58,200 bases of DNA from an uncultured Eubacteriales bacterium (lineage in GTDB: Bacteria; Bacillota; Clostridia; Oscillospirales; Acutalibacteraceae), in assembly GCA_934491515.1 (NCBI GenBank), contig CAKSTF010000010.1:1-58200 (forward strand), in the 5' to 3' direction. Positions 1-7,849 of the stretch are shown here, in pieces. Within the stretch, counting starts at the first letter, position 1. Each line of letters starts with the position of its first letter. Made by a program: the position numbers and the translations under genes. The notes beneath the pieces are model-generated. The model made no database searches. It was not told the origin of the DNA and worked only from the letters and a program-made list of their open reading frames with translations.

Positions 1-73
1 TCCGAGTGACAAGACTTGAACTTGCGGCCTCTTGACCCCCAGTCAAGCGCGCTACCAGCTGCGCCACACCCGG
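1..73 (-). tRNA. tRNA-Pro (anticodon GGG)
   Basis: Read on the minus strand, the 73 bases fold as a cloverleaf. The 7-bp acceptor stem is CCGGGTG with CACTCGG and has discriminator A. The D stem is GCGC/GCGC, the anticodon stem CTTGA/TCAAG with loop CTGGGGG, and the T arm GCAAG/CTTGT with TTCAAGT. The anticodon GGG reads proline CCC/CCU. The 3' end coincides with base 1 of the window, so an encoded CCA cannot be judged. A consensus promoter lies directly upstream at 104-132. Confidence 0.95.
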
Positions 74-103
74 ATAACAGGCATAATGTTGCCTGACCGA
101 AAC

Positions 104-132
104 ATTATACATCAGTCAGGCACATTTGTCAA
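104..132 (-). promoter_or_regulatory. Sigma-A promoter of tRNA-Pro
   Basis: On the minus strand TTGACA (127-132) and TATAAT (104-109) are separated by 17 bases, a perfect consensus, with the tRNA 5' end about 30 bases downstream. A 7-bp inverted repeat, GCCTGAC (91-97) with GTCAGGC (115-121), flanks the -10 hexamer. Confidence 0.85.
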
Positions 133-148
133 TGCTTTTTAAGATATA

Positions 149-412
149 TTAGTCGGAAAATCCGGATTCCACAAGTTCTACAAGGCCGTTAAGGGCTTCC
201 TGCTCGTCGCTGCCGTCAACAATAATCTTAATAGTGGCACCGCCGACAATTCCGAGAGAAAGAACGCCCAAAAGACTTTTGGCGTTAACCTTACGCTCGT
301 CCTTTTCAACCCAAATAGAGGACTTATATTCGTTGGCTTTCTGTATAAAAAAGGTTGCGGGGCGTGCGTGCAAGCCCACCTGATTCTTTATTACAACATC
401 TTTAACGACCAT
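149..412 (-). CDS. ptsH: HPr-family phosphocarrier protein
   Basis: 87-residue HPr-like protein. HPr carries phosphate from PEP via enzyme I to sugar-specific EII components in the cytoplasm, and in Firmicutes is phosphorylated on Ser46 by HPr kinase for catabolite control. His15 is present in GLHARPAT and Ser46 in VNAKSLLGV, so both phosphorylation sites are kept. The VNAKS context resembles Bacillus Crh, but Crh lacks the histidine, so this is HPr-like. I chose the ATG at 410-412 because AAGGAGAAT precedes it; a longer frame upstream has no homology. No enzyme I or EII gene is in the window. It has its own promoter at 446-473. Confidence 0.9.
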   Translation of the reverse strand: MVVKDVVIKNQVGLHARPATFFIQKANEYKSSIWVEKDERKVNAKSLLGVLSLGIVGGATIKIIVDGSDEQEALNGLVELVESGFSD

Positions 413-445
413 ACATATTCTCCTTATGAAGTTATTACAGTGATA

Positions 446-473
446 ATTATACCACATAAAATGCGACCGTCAA
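446..473 (-). promoter_or_regulatory. Promoter of the HPr gene
   Basis: Minus-strand TTGACG (468-473) and TATAAT (446-451) with a 16-base spacer, about 35 bases before the HPr start codon. The rest of the 151-bp gap to trmD shows only a weak hairpin at its trmD end. Confidence 0.75.
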
Positions 474-563
474 CCATTTGTTAAAAAGTTCTAAACTTTA
501 TCCAAGTTTTTGTGCAAGTCAACTGTCGCATTTGGTCAAAATGATAGACAAAAATTAGATAAG

Positions 564-1328
564 TTAATCTGTTTTGTCATCGCGCCTTCTGCGATGCTTT
601 TTATCCCAAAGACCGAGCGCCTTAAGATCGTCGCGGTCAAGTTCTATCTTTTCATACATGTCGGGGCGGCGTTCTTTTGTTATAAGCAGCGCCTCTTTAC
701 GGCGCCATTTGTTTATTTCCGCATGATTGCCCGAAAGCAGAACGTCCGGTACGGATTTTCCGTGCCATACAGCCGGACGGGTATATTGCGGATATTCAAG
801 CACCCCTGCAAAATGGCTTTCATCGGTAAAGCACAGGTCGTCCGACAAAACGCCGGGAAGCATACGGCAAACGGCGTCCGTAAGGGTAAGCGCAGGGAGT
901 TCGCCGCCTGTCAGAACATAATCGCCCACGGATATTTCTTCATCTACTATTTCCTCAATTACGCGTTCGTCAATGCCTTCGTAATGACCGCACAAAATCG
1001 CGATTCGCGGAAGTTTCGCAAGTTCTGTCACTCTTTTTTGAGTAAGCGTTTTACCTTTCGGAGACATATATATAAGATGCGGTTTTTCTTCCGTATCACG
1101 GTCATAAAGGCTTTCAAAACACTCAAATATCGGGTTTGCCGCCATTACCATACCCATTCCGCCGCCGTAGGGCATATCGTCAACTTTATTATGCTTATTT
1201 CCGGCAAAATCCCTTATGTTATGGCAAACAACATCGGTTTTTCCCGCCTTTTGCGCTCTTCCTATAATGCTTTCCGAAAGCACCCTTTCGCACATTTCGG
1301 GGAAAAGGGTTAAAATATCAATCCTCAT
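564..1328 (-). CDS. trmD: tRNA (guanine-N1)-methyltransferase TrmD
   Basis: 254-residue SPOUT methyltransferase that makes m1G37 in tRNAs reading CNN codons, preventing +1 frameshifts. The trefoil-knot SAM-binding segment is clear: CGHYEGIDERV followed by EISVGDYVLTGGELPAL. The N-terminus MRIDILTLFPEM is typical. A TTG six bases further upstream also opens the frame, but the ATG at 1326-1328 sits at normal distance from GGGGAT. The gene overlaps the end of rimM by 11 bases. The usual next gene, rplS for ribosomal protein L19, is not downstream. Confidence 0.97.
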   Translation of the reverse strand: MRIDILTLFPEMCERVLSESIIGRAQKAGKTDVVCHNIRDFAGNKHNKVDDMPYGGGMGMVMAANPIFECFESLYDRDTEEKPHLIYMSPKGKTLTQKRVTELAKLPRIAILCGHYEGIDERVIEEIVDEEISVGDYVLTGGELPALTLTDAVCRMLPGVLSDDLCFTDESHFAGVLEYPQYTRPAVWHGKSVPDVLLSGNHAEINKWRRKEALLITKERRPDMYEKIELDRDDLKALGLWDKKHRRRRDDKTD

Positions 1329-1830
1329 CGTCAAATATCCCCTTTAAAGGAGTAATTGTAATTTTATTGGTTTCTATATCCACAACGGCGTTTATATCGG
1401 GTATTACAGGGACCAGACGGTCTTTCCCGTCCGTGGATATCTGCCAAACGTCATTCGCTCCGGTTTTAAAAACGTCTGTTAAAACGCCCAAAACAGCGCC
1501 GGTTTCTCTGTTTATCACTTCGGCACCGATGATTTCATCAATAAAATAACGGTTTTCAGGCAGGGGAGCATCGCTGCGTTTTATATATAGTACCGAATTG
1601 CGCAATGTTTCCGCTGCCGGAATATCGTTAATGCCCTCAACCGCGGCAATGCAAACATTGCCGTGAGGGGTGATTTTGCTTAAAGTCAAAAGGCGTTTTT
1701 CATCGCCGGCGTAAAAGTTTTTAAAATTTTTAAGGTAAGCGCCGTCGTCCGCCCAAGGGTCTATCCGCACCATACCGCGCACGCCGTGAGTTCCGACGAT
1801 TTTACCTATGGCAAGAAATTCTTTTTTCAT
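1318..1830 (-). CDS. rimM: Ribosome maturation factor RimM
   Basis: 170-residue 16S rRNA processing protein that helps maturation of the 30S head and binds S19. The N-terminal RimM barrel starts FLAIGKIVGTHGVRGMVRI, and a PRC-barrel follows from about residue 95 (RYFIDEIIGAEVI). The ATG at 1828-1830 is chosen because AGAGGAAT precedes it and homology starts there. It lies between khpA and trmD in the conserved rpsP operon, about 100 bases after khpA, and overlaps trmD. Confidence 0.96.
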   Translation of the reverse strand: MKKEFLAIGKIVGTHGVRGMVRIDPWADDGAYLKNFKNFYAGDEKRLLTLSKITPHGNVCIAAVEGINDIPAAETLRNSVLYIKRSDAPLPENRYFIDEIIGAEVINRETGAVLGVLTDVFKTGANDVWQISTDGKDRLVPVIPDINAVVDIETNKITITPLKGIFDDED

Positions 1831-1930
1831 AAATATTCCTCTATTTAAAGGCGGAAAATCCGCCGTAATTTCAGATAAAAAAGATTTAAAGCCTGCAAAA
1901 GGGCAGTACCACACTTGCAGGCTTTTAAAT

Positions 1931-2164
1931 TCAGTCGATTTCGACCGCTATCTTCTGTTCGCTGCGATTTGCCGCGGCGCGCATAACAGTGCGTATCGCT
2001 TTCGCGATTCTGCCCTGTTTGCCGATAACACGACCCATGTCGTCCTCGGCAACATGAAGATGATAAACGATAACGCCTTCTTCATTAGGTTCGTCAACGC
2101 TTACATTAACTGCCGCAGGGTCTTCAACAAGACCCGAAGCAATTGCTATAAGAAGTTCGTTCAT
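1931..2164 (-). CDS. khpA: KH-domain RNA-binding protein KhpA
   Basis: 77-residue single KH domain with the RNA-contacting loop GRVIGKQGR around residue 44. KhpA (YlqC) pairs with KhpB/Jag in Firmicutes and affects RNA metabolism and cell elongation. It occupies the usual place between rpsP and rimM, 29 bases after rpsP, with GGGAG as ribosome binding site. No khpB is in the window. Confidence 0.93.
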   Translation of the reverse strand: MNELLIAIASGLVEDPAAVNVSVDEPNEEGVIVYHLHVAEDDMGRVIGKQGRIAKAIRTVMRAAANRSEQKIAVEID

Positions 2165-2193
2165 AAAAAATCTCCCGGTTCTTTTAGGATTGA

Positions 2194-2436
2194 TTAAATA
2201 ATACCGTTCTTTTTAAGAAGAGCCTTTACGGTATCGGTGGGCTGAGCGCCGTTTCCGATCCACTTCTTAGCCTTTTCTGCGTCAACCGAAACTACTGCCG
2301 GCTCCTTAGTGGGGTCATAGTAACCTATTTCCTCTATAAAGCGGCCGTCGCGCGGGTAGCGTGAGTCGGCAACAACAACACGATAAAAGGGAGCCTTTTT
2401 AGCACCTATTCTGCGAAGTCTGATTTTTACTGCCAC
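2194..2436 (-). CDS. rpsP: 30S ribosomal protein S16
   Basis: 80-residue S16, an assembly protein of the 30S body. The N-terminus MAVKIRLRRIGAKKAPFYR and the segment VVADSRYPRDGRFIEEIGYYDP are diagnostic. Length is normal for Firmicutes. GGAGGTG precedes the ATG. It follows ffh by about 50 bases in the same operon. Confidence 0.98.
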   Translation of the reverse strand: MAVKIRLRRIGAKKAPFYRVVVADSRYPRDGRFIEEIGYYDPTKEPAVVSVDAEKAKKWIGNGAQPTDTVKALLKKNGII

Positions 2437-2487
2437 AATAAAACACCTCCAACATAAAATAATTATTTTTTAAAAGTGAAAAACTTT

Positions 2488-3855
2488 TTAAAAACCGAAA
2501 TTTCCCGGGCCCATACCGCCCATTCCCGACATTCCGCCCATACTGCGCATAAGTTTTTTCTTTCCGCCCTTTGTGTTCATGGTTTTGAACATTTTTTTCA
2601 TCTGTTCATACTGTTTCATAAGGCGGTTAACGTCCTCAACCTTCGTGCCGCTGCCTGCGGCTATTCTTCTGCGACAGGACGCGTTTATAACATCGGGATG
2701 CTCGCGTTCTTTCTTTGTCATAGACTTGATTATAGCCTCAACCCGCAGCATCTGGCGGTCGTCAATATCAACATTTTTTATTTGCTTATCCATTCCTGGG
2801 ATCATTGAAAGCAGGCTTTTTAAACTGCCCATCTTTTTGATCTGACCGAATTGTTCCAACAGATCGTTCATATCAAAGCGGTTTTCCTGCAGTCGCTTAG
2901 CCGCCTGTTCCGCTTTTTTCTCGTCAACTTCTGTTTCTACACGCTCTATAAGGGAAAGAACGTCGCCCATACCGAGTATTCGGGTCGCCATACGGTCGGG
3001 GTGGAATTCGTCAAGCTGGTCAAGTTTTTCGCCAACGCCCGCGAACATAATCGGTTTGCCGGTAACAGCACGCAGTGACAGCGCCGCGCCGCCCCTTGTA
3101 TCGCCGTCAAGTTTTGTAAGTATAATGCCGTCAATCGGTAATGTGTCGTTAAACACCTTTGCAACGTTTACGGCGTCCTGACCTACCATGGCGTCCACTA
3201 CAAGAAGAATATCGTTCACCTCTACCGCTTCCGTAATGCGGCGGAGTTCGTCCATAAGTTCGGTATCAACATGCAAACGGCCGGCGGTATCAAGGATAAC
3301 GTAATCGTAACCGTGATCCCTTGCAAGGCTTATTGCCTCTTTAGCCGTTTTTTCGGGCTTCTGGGTTCCTTTTTCAAAAACGGGAACATCTACCTGAGAA
3401 CCCACAACCTTTAACTGTTCTATCGCCGCGGGGCGGTAGATATCGCAGGCAACAAGCAAAGGGCGGCTGCCTTTCGATTTTAAAAGCCGCGCAAGTTTTG
3501 CGGCATGGGTGGTTTTGCCCGAACCCTGCAGGCCGCAAAGCATAATTACGGTGGGTATTCTTGAAGATGTTTTAAGGCGCGCTTGTTCGCTGCCCATAAG
3601 CGCCGTAAGTTCTTCGCGCACGATTTTTATTACCATTTGCGGGGCTGTAAGGCTTTCCATAACGTTCTGCCCGATACATTTTTCCGCAACCGTATTGGTA
3701 AATTCTTTTGCTACTTTATAGTTAACGTCCGCCTCCAAAAGGGCAAGGCGAACTTCACGCATGGCCTCTTTAACGTCGCTTTCGGTGATTCTGCCGCGGC
3801 TGCGCAGTTTTTTGAAAACAGCCGATAATTTATCCGATAAATTGTCAAATGCCAT
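2488..3855 (-). CDS. ffh: Signal recognition particle protein Ffh
   Basis: 455-residue SRP54 GTPase that binds signal peptides and 4.5S/6S RNA and delivers ribosomes to FtsY at the membrane. The N domain is followed by the G domain with GLQGSGKTT (about residues 107-115), DTAGRLH and TKLDGDTRGG. From about residue 300 comes the M domain, ending in a Met/Gly-rich tail (SMGGMSGMGGMGPGNFGF). The SRP RNA-binding SMTKKEREHP and RRRIAAGSG motifs are present. It starts 16 bases after ylxM. Confidence 0.98.
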   Translation of the reverse strand: MAFDNLSDKLSAVFKKLRSRGRITESDVKEAMREVRLALLEADVNYKVAKEFTNTVAEKCIGQNVMESLTAPQMVIKIVREELTALMGSEQARLKTSSRIPTVIMLCGLQGSGKTTHAAKLARLLKSKGSRPLLVACDIYRPAAIEQLKVVGSQVDVPVFEKGTQKPEKTAKEAISLARDHGYDYVILDTAGRLHVDTELMDELRRITEAVEVNDILLVVDAMVGQDAVNVAKVFNDTLPIDGIILTKLDGDTRGGAALSLRAVTGKPIMFAGVGEKLDQLDEFHPDRMATRILGMGDVLSLIERVETEVDEKKAEQAAKRLQENRFDMNDLLEQFGQIKKMGSLKSLLSMIPGMDKQIKNVDIDDRQMLRVEAIIKSMTKKEREHPDVINASCRRRIAAGSGTKVEDVNRLMKQYEQMKKMFKTMNTKGGKKKLMRSMGGMSGMGGMGPGNFGF

Positions 3856-3871
3856 ACGCCGGCACTCCTTC

Positions 3872-4168
3872 CTACAAAGTGTCTATAATTTTCTTTATTT
3901 CCGCTTCGTTTTTACGGCAGTCGAAAGAAAGAACTTTAAGTTTTCTGAACTTTTCGTAATAACCGCACTTTTCTTCGTAGTTTTCAAGCAAAACAGCGGC
4001 GCGGTGTATTATATCGCGCGCGCCCTGACGGGTGATACCCTCGTTTTCGGCAATTTCGGAAAGCGAGAGATCGTCGTTATAATAATGCTCTGTAAGCGTT
4101 CGCTGTTTATCGCTTAAAAAAACGCCGTAAACATCCAGAAGCGCCCCTATGCGCAGGTCTTTTGCCAT
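3872..4168 (-). CDS. ylxM: YlxM-family helix-turn-helix protein, SRP-associated
   Basis: 98-residue HTH protein of the UPF0122/YlxM family, regularly encoded before ffh and linked to SRP function. The sigma-70 region-4-like helix-turn-helix reads LSLSEIAENEGITRQGARDII. A longer frame opens at 4210, but GGGGAG lies 8-9 bases before the ATG at 4166-4168 and the family starts at MAKDLRIGALLDVYG, so I use that start. It is first in the operon, with its own promoter at 4201-4229. Confidence 0.93.
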   Translation of the reverse strand: MAKDLRIGALLDVYGVFLSDKQRTLTEHYYNDDLSLSEIAENEGITRQGARDIIHRAAVLLENYEEKCGYYEKFRKLKVLSFDCRKNEAEIKKIIDTL

Positions 4169-4200
4169 AAAAGCACTCCCCATCGGTTTTCTACCAAAGA

Positions 4201-4229
4201 ATAATACCACAAACAGAAGAGTATGTCAA
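4201..4229 (-). promoter_or_regulatory. Promoter of the ylxM-ffh-rpsP-khpA-rimM-trmD operon
   Basis: Minus-strand TTGACA (4224-4229) and TATTAT (4201-4206) with 17-base spacing, about 33 bases before ylxM. It diverges from the promoter at 4264-4292. Confidence 0.8.
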
Positions 4230-4263
4230 GTTTTTTTCTTTACAGTATAAAAGTTTTTCGGTG

Positions 4264-4292
4264 TTGAAAAAATGCGGAAATTATTCTATAAT
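4264..4292 (+). promoter_or_regulatory. Promoter of the peptide-binding lipoprotein gene
   Basis: TTGAAA (4264-4269) and TATAAT (4287-4292), 17 bases apart, about 38 bases before the chosen start codon. Confidence 0.8.
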
Positions 4293-4330
4293 ATCTTTAA
4301 ATGTTTTACGTTATGTATGGGGAAATGAAA

Positions 4331-5803
4331 ATGAAGTTAATTAAAAGGTGCACGGCGTTTTTTTTGCTTGCCGCAATAGTTTTTTCCTGCGCGGCATGCG
4401 GCAGCAAAAGCAGCAATGCCACAATATATTTTGAACTTACGGAAAAACCGCAGAACATAGATCCGCAGATTGCTTCAAGCGACAGCGAACTGATAATAGT
4501 ACGCAACCTTTTCGAGGGACTTTTAAGAAAAGACGGGCAGGGGAATATAAAGCCCGGCGCGTGCGAGGCTTACGAAAAAAAAGGCCTTACATACACTTTT
4601 CAACTTAAAAAAGGACTTAAATGGAGCGACGGCACGGCGCTTACGGCAAATGATTTTGCCTACGGCATTAAAAGGGCGGTGGCTAAAGAAACCGGTTCTC
4701 CCTATGCCGTGCGTCTTTTTGCAATAAAAAACGCAAGGTCGGTAAATTCCGGCAGTGCGGATGTTTCGGCGCTTGGTGTCAGCGCCGGTGCCGAAACGGT
4801 GAAAATTGAACTTGAATACGAAGACCCCGCTTTTGAAGAGGCGCTTACAACCTCCGTGGCGATGCCGTGTAACGAAAAGTACTTTATTAAAACCGAAGGC
4901 CTTTACGGAAAAAATGCCAAAAACATTCTCTGCAACGGCAGTTATGATATTTTTAAGTGGAATACCGAAACTTTCGGCATAAAACTCTATAAAAACGAAA
5001 ATTATAAGGGTGATTTCCCCGCAAAAAACGGCGGCGTCTACTTTTCCTGCGTAGAGGAAACGGCACAAAGCGAGCGCCTTGCAAGCAACGCAAGCGATAT
5101 GGCGTTTGTGCCCTCCTCCGAAACGGAGGACGTGAAAAACGCCGGAATGAAATTTTCCACGGTAGAAAATATATGCTGGTTTTTAACTTTAGGGGATTGT
5201 TATGACAGCGATGCAAAGGCGGCGCTTAAAGCGGCCTTTTCGAGTGAGGTTTATAAAGAAAATCTGCAGGGCGGTTTCCGCGCGGCGGATTCGATTTATC
5301 CGGCTGTTTTAAATGCGGGTGAAACAAACGGCGCAGGGATGCCCGTGTATGATATTGACCTTGCAACGGCGCACTTTAACCGCGCGCTTTCAAGAACAGA
5401 AGATAAAAAGTTTGAAAATTCAACCCTTTATTACTACGGTACCGACGGCGCAAAAGATATAATTACGGCGGTTATCGGGCACTGGCAGAAGAATTTAAGC
5501 GCTTTTGTGAATATAAAGGAAAGTTCCTCGATCGAAGCATTGCAAAGCGAACTTAAAACGCGCAGCCTGCAATTTGCGTTTTTCCCCGTAACGGCGCACG
5601 GTATGTCGCTTTCGGAGTATCTTGCAAACTTCGGTGTGTCCGGCGGCGCGCAGGAAGCGCAGCAGGCGCTGCTGGCGGCGGATAATATCATTCCGGTAGC
5701 CTTCCAAAGCACTCAGATAGCCTATAATCCCGAACTTTCGGGTGTTTTTGCAGATGACGGCAACGGATATATAGATTTCGCTTTTATACTTAAAAAAGAA
5801 TAG
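4331..5803 (+). CDS. Oligopeptide-type ABC transporter substrate-binding lipoprotein (orphan)
   Basis: 490-residue solute-binding protein of the SBP_bac_5/OppA family, presumably membrane-anchored and capturing peptides outside the cell. The N-terminus is a lipoprotein signal, KLIKRCTAFFLLAAIVF followed by SCAAC, with the lipidated cysteine one of the two. Family landmarks are NIDPQIASSDSELIIVRNLFEGL, LKWSDGTALTANDFAYGIKR and a C-terminal SQLAYNPE-like segment. ATGs at 4301 and 4325 are also in frame, but only the one at 4331 has GGGG at proper distance. No permease or ATPase gene is adjacent, so it must share a transporter encoded elsewhere or act as a peptide sensor. A shared terminator follows. 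Confidence 0.85.
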   Translation: MKLIKRCTAFFLLAAIVFSCAACGSKSSNATIYFELTEKPQNIDPQIASSDSELIIVRNLFEGLLRKDGQGNIKPGACEAYEKKGLTYTFQLKKGLKWSDGTALTANDFAYGIKRAVAKETGSPYAVRLFAIKNARSVNSGSADVSALGVSAGAETVKIELEYEDPAFEEALTTSVAMPCNEKYFIKTEGLYGKNAKNILCNGSYDIFKWNTETFGIKLYKNENYKGDFPAKNGGVYFSCVEETAQSERLASNASDMAFVPSSETEDVKNAGMKFSTVENICWFLTLGDCYDSDAKAALKAAFSSEVYKENLQGGFRAADSIYPAVLNAGETNGAGMPVYDIDLATAHFNRALSRTEDKKFENSTLYYYGTDGAKDIITAVIGHWQKNLSAFVNIKESSSIEALQSELKTRSLQFAFFPVTAHGMSLSEYLANFGVSGGAQEAQQALLAADNIIPVAFQSTQIAYNPELSGVFADDGNGYIDFAFILKKE

Positions 5804-5824
5804 AAATATTCATCTAAAGCAGAA

Positions 5825-5854
5825 AAAACTGCCATCCGTAAGGATGGCAGTTTT
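5825..5854. terminator. Bidirectional rho-independent terminator
   Basis: A 13-bp perfect stem AAAACTGCCATCC/GGATGGCAGTTTT with loop GTAA. The A/T ends make it work for both the plus-strand lipoprotein gene and the convergent htpG. Confidence 0.93.
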
Positions 5855-5870
5855 GCATTTGCGGTACTGT

Positions 5871-7760
5871 TTATTTCGTCATAAGGTCGCACACAAGCAT
5901 GCTGTGTGCGGCAGGGTCGTCAATCGCCTTGCCGGAAATAAGGCACGCTTCGTCGTAAAGCAGTTTTGAATATTTTGAAAGCGCTTCTTTGTCGGTTTCG
6001 TAAAGTGATTTCAGTTTTTCGGCTATTTTATGTCCGCTGTTTATTTCAAGCACTATCTGCGCTTTAACGGGGGCGCCGCTGCCGCCGGGCATGGCGTTTA
6101 TGGTTTTTTCCATCTCTATGGAAACTCCGCCTTCGGTGTTAAGGCATACGGGATGGCTTGAAAGTTTGTTCGTAAATCTTACCGTGGCTACCTTGTCGTT
6201 TAACGCCTCTTTCATGGCAGAAAGCATTTCGGCATACTTTTCATTTTCCGCTTTAAGTTTTTCTTTCTCCTCTTCTGTCCCGAGGTCCAAACTTTCGTCG
6301 CAGACATTAACGAACTTTTTACCGTCGTATTCCTGCATCATTTTAAGGGCAAATTCGTCAATGTTTTCGGTAAGATAAAGAATTTCGTAACCCTTTTTGT
6401 TTACTGCCTCGCACTGGGGGAGCAGGGCAATTTTATCTGCGGTCTCTCCGCAGGCATAGTATATTGCATCCTGACCTTCTGCCAGTCGGTCGCAGTACTC
6501 TTTAAGCGTTACATATTTCTTTTCTTTTGAGGAAACAAACAAAAGCAGGTCTTTCAGTAAATCTTTGTTTGCGCCGTATCCCTCATACACGCCGAACTTA
6601 AGCTGTATTCCGAACGCTTTGAAAAATTCTTCGTATTTTGCACGCTCGTTTTTAAGCATTTTTTCAAGTTCGCTTTTAATCTTCTTTTCAAGAGTCTTTG
6701 CAATAAGTTTAAGCTGTGCGTCATGCTGTAAAACTTCACGCGATATATTAAGCGAAAGGTCCTCGCTGTCCACAAGACCTTTAACAAAACTGAAATAATC
6801 AGGCAAAAGTTCAGCGCACTTATCGGTTATAAGCACACCTCTTGAATAGAGTTGAAGTCCCTTTTCAAAGTCCTTTGTATAATAATCAAAAGGCGGATGT
6901 TTAGGTATAAACAGCAGTGCTTTGTATGTTGCCTGACCCTCGGTAGAGGTATGTATTACAAGCGCGGGGTCCTCAAAATCAAAGAATTTTTCCTTGTAAA
7001 AAGCGTTATACTGTTCGGGTTTTACCTGTGATCTTGATTTTCTCCAAAGCGGCACCATACTGTTAAGGGTGCGTTCTTCAGTTATTTCCTCAAATTCGCC
7101 TTGCTTGCCCTCAACGGGTTTTCTTTCCGTAAAGTTCATAACTATCGGGTGGCGGATATAATCCGAATATTTTTTAACAAGCGAACTGATTTTGTACTGG
7201 TCCAAAAACTCGCTGTAATTTTCGGTGTCGGTATCGGGCTTTATGTGCATGATAATTTCGGTGCCGGCATCCGATTTTTCGCAAGGATATATCGTGTATC
7301 CGTCAGCACCCGACGATTCCCAGCAAAACGCTTCGTTGCTGCCGAAAGCCTTTGACTTAACGGTCACCTTGTCGCTTACCATAAAAGCAGAATAAAACCC
7401 TACGCCGAACTGACCGATAACCTCAACGCCCTTCGTTTTTTCGGTTTCGTTTCTGAAATCAAGCGAACCGCTTTTGGCTATCGTGCCGAGGTTTTTGTCA
7501 AGTTCCTCTTCAGTCATACCGCAGCCGTTATCGGATACGGTGATCGTGCGGTTTTCTTTATCAAGCGATATGCGTATTTTAAAGTCCTTTTGTTTTATGC
7601 CTACGCTGTCGTCGGTAAGGGAACGGAAGTACAGTTTGTCCAGTGCATCGGATGCGTTTGATATTATCTCACGCAGAAAAATTTCCTTGTGGGTATAGAT
7701 AGAGTTTATCATCATATCCATAAGTTTTTTTGATTCTGATTTAAATTGTTTTGTGCGCAT
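5871..7760 (-). CDS. htpG: HSP90-family molecular chaperone HtpG
   Basis: 629-residue bacterial Hsp90, an ATP-dependent cytoplasmic chaperone. The GHKL ATPase domain has NASDALDKL, DNGCGMTEEEL and GQFGVGFYSAFMVSDKV. The middle domain contains the catalytic-loop region SLNISREVLQHD and is followed by the dimerisation domain. Length is normal. The ATG is preceded by AAGGTGA. It has its own promoter inside the end of the upstream symporter gene, so it can be expressed independently. Confidence 0.98.
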   Translation of the reverse strand: MRTKQFKSESKKLMDMMINSIYTHKEIFLREIISNASDALDKLYFRSLTDDSVGIKQKDFKIRISLDKENRTITVSDNGCGMTEEELDKNLGTIAKSGSLDFRNETEKTKGVEVIGQFGVGFYSAFMVSDKVTVKSKAFGSNEAFCWESSGADGYTIYPCEKSDAGTEIIMHIKPDTDTENYSEFLDQYKISSLVKKYSDYIRHPIVMNFTERKPVEGKQGEFEEITEERTLNSMVPLWRKSRSQVKPEQYNAFYKEKFFDFEDPALVIHTSTEGQATYKALLFIPKHPPFDYYTKDFEKGLQLYSRGVLITDKCAELLPDYFSFVKGLVDSEDLSLNISREVLQHDAQLKLIAKTLEKKIKSELEKMLKNERAKYEEFFKAFGIQLKFGVYEGYGANKDLLKDLLLFVSSKEKKYVTLKEYCDRLAEGQDAIYYACGETADKIALLPQCEAVNKKGYEILYLTENIDEFALKMMQEYDGKKFVNVCDESLDLGTEEEKEKLKAENEKYAEMLSAMKEALNDKVATVRFTNKLSSHPVCLNTEGGVSIEMEKTINAMPGGSGAPVKAQIVLEINSGHKIAEKLKSLYETDKEALSKYSKLLYDEACLISGKAIDDPAAHSMLVCDLMTK

Positions 7761-7820
7761 TGAATGTCACCTTGATATAAGAATTTGTGTTATCGTGCAT
7801 TAAAGCCCGATAACACATTC

Positions 7821-7849
7821 ATTATACCACTTTTCAGGCGTTGTGACAA
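7821..7849 (-). promoter_or_regulatory. Promoter of htpG
   Basis: Minus-strand TTGTCA (7844-7849) and TATAAT (7821-7826), spacer 17. It overlaps the last codons of the symporter gene. No CIRCE or CtsR heptad repeat is visible. Confidence 0.7.

Noticed and set aside
510..1313. 267-residue plus-strand open frame opposite trmD
   Set aside because: It lies antisense to clear trmD, has no homology I recognise, no ribosome binding site, and an unusual Phe/Arg/Tyr-rich composition.
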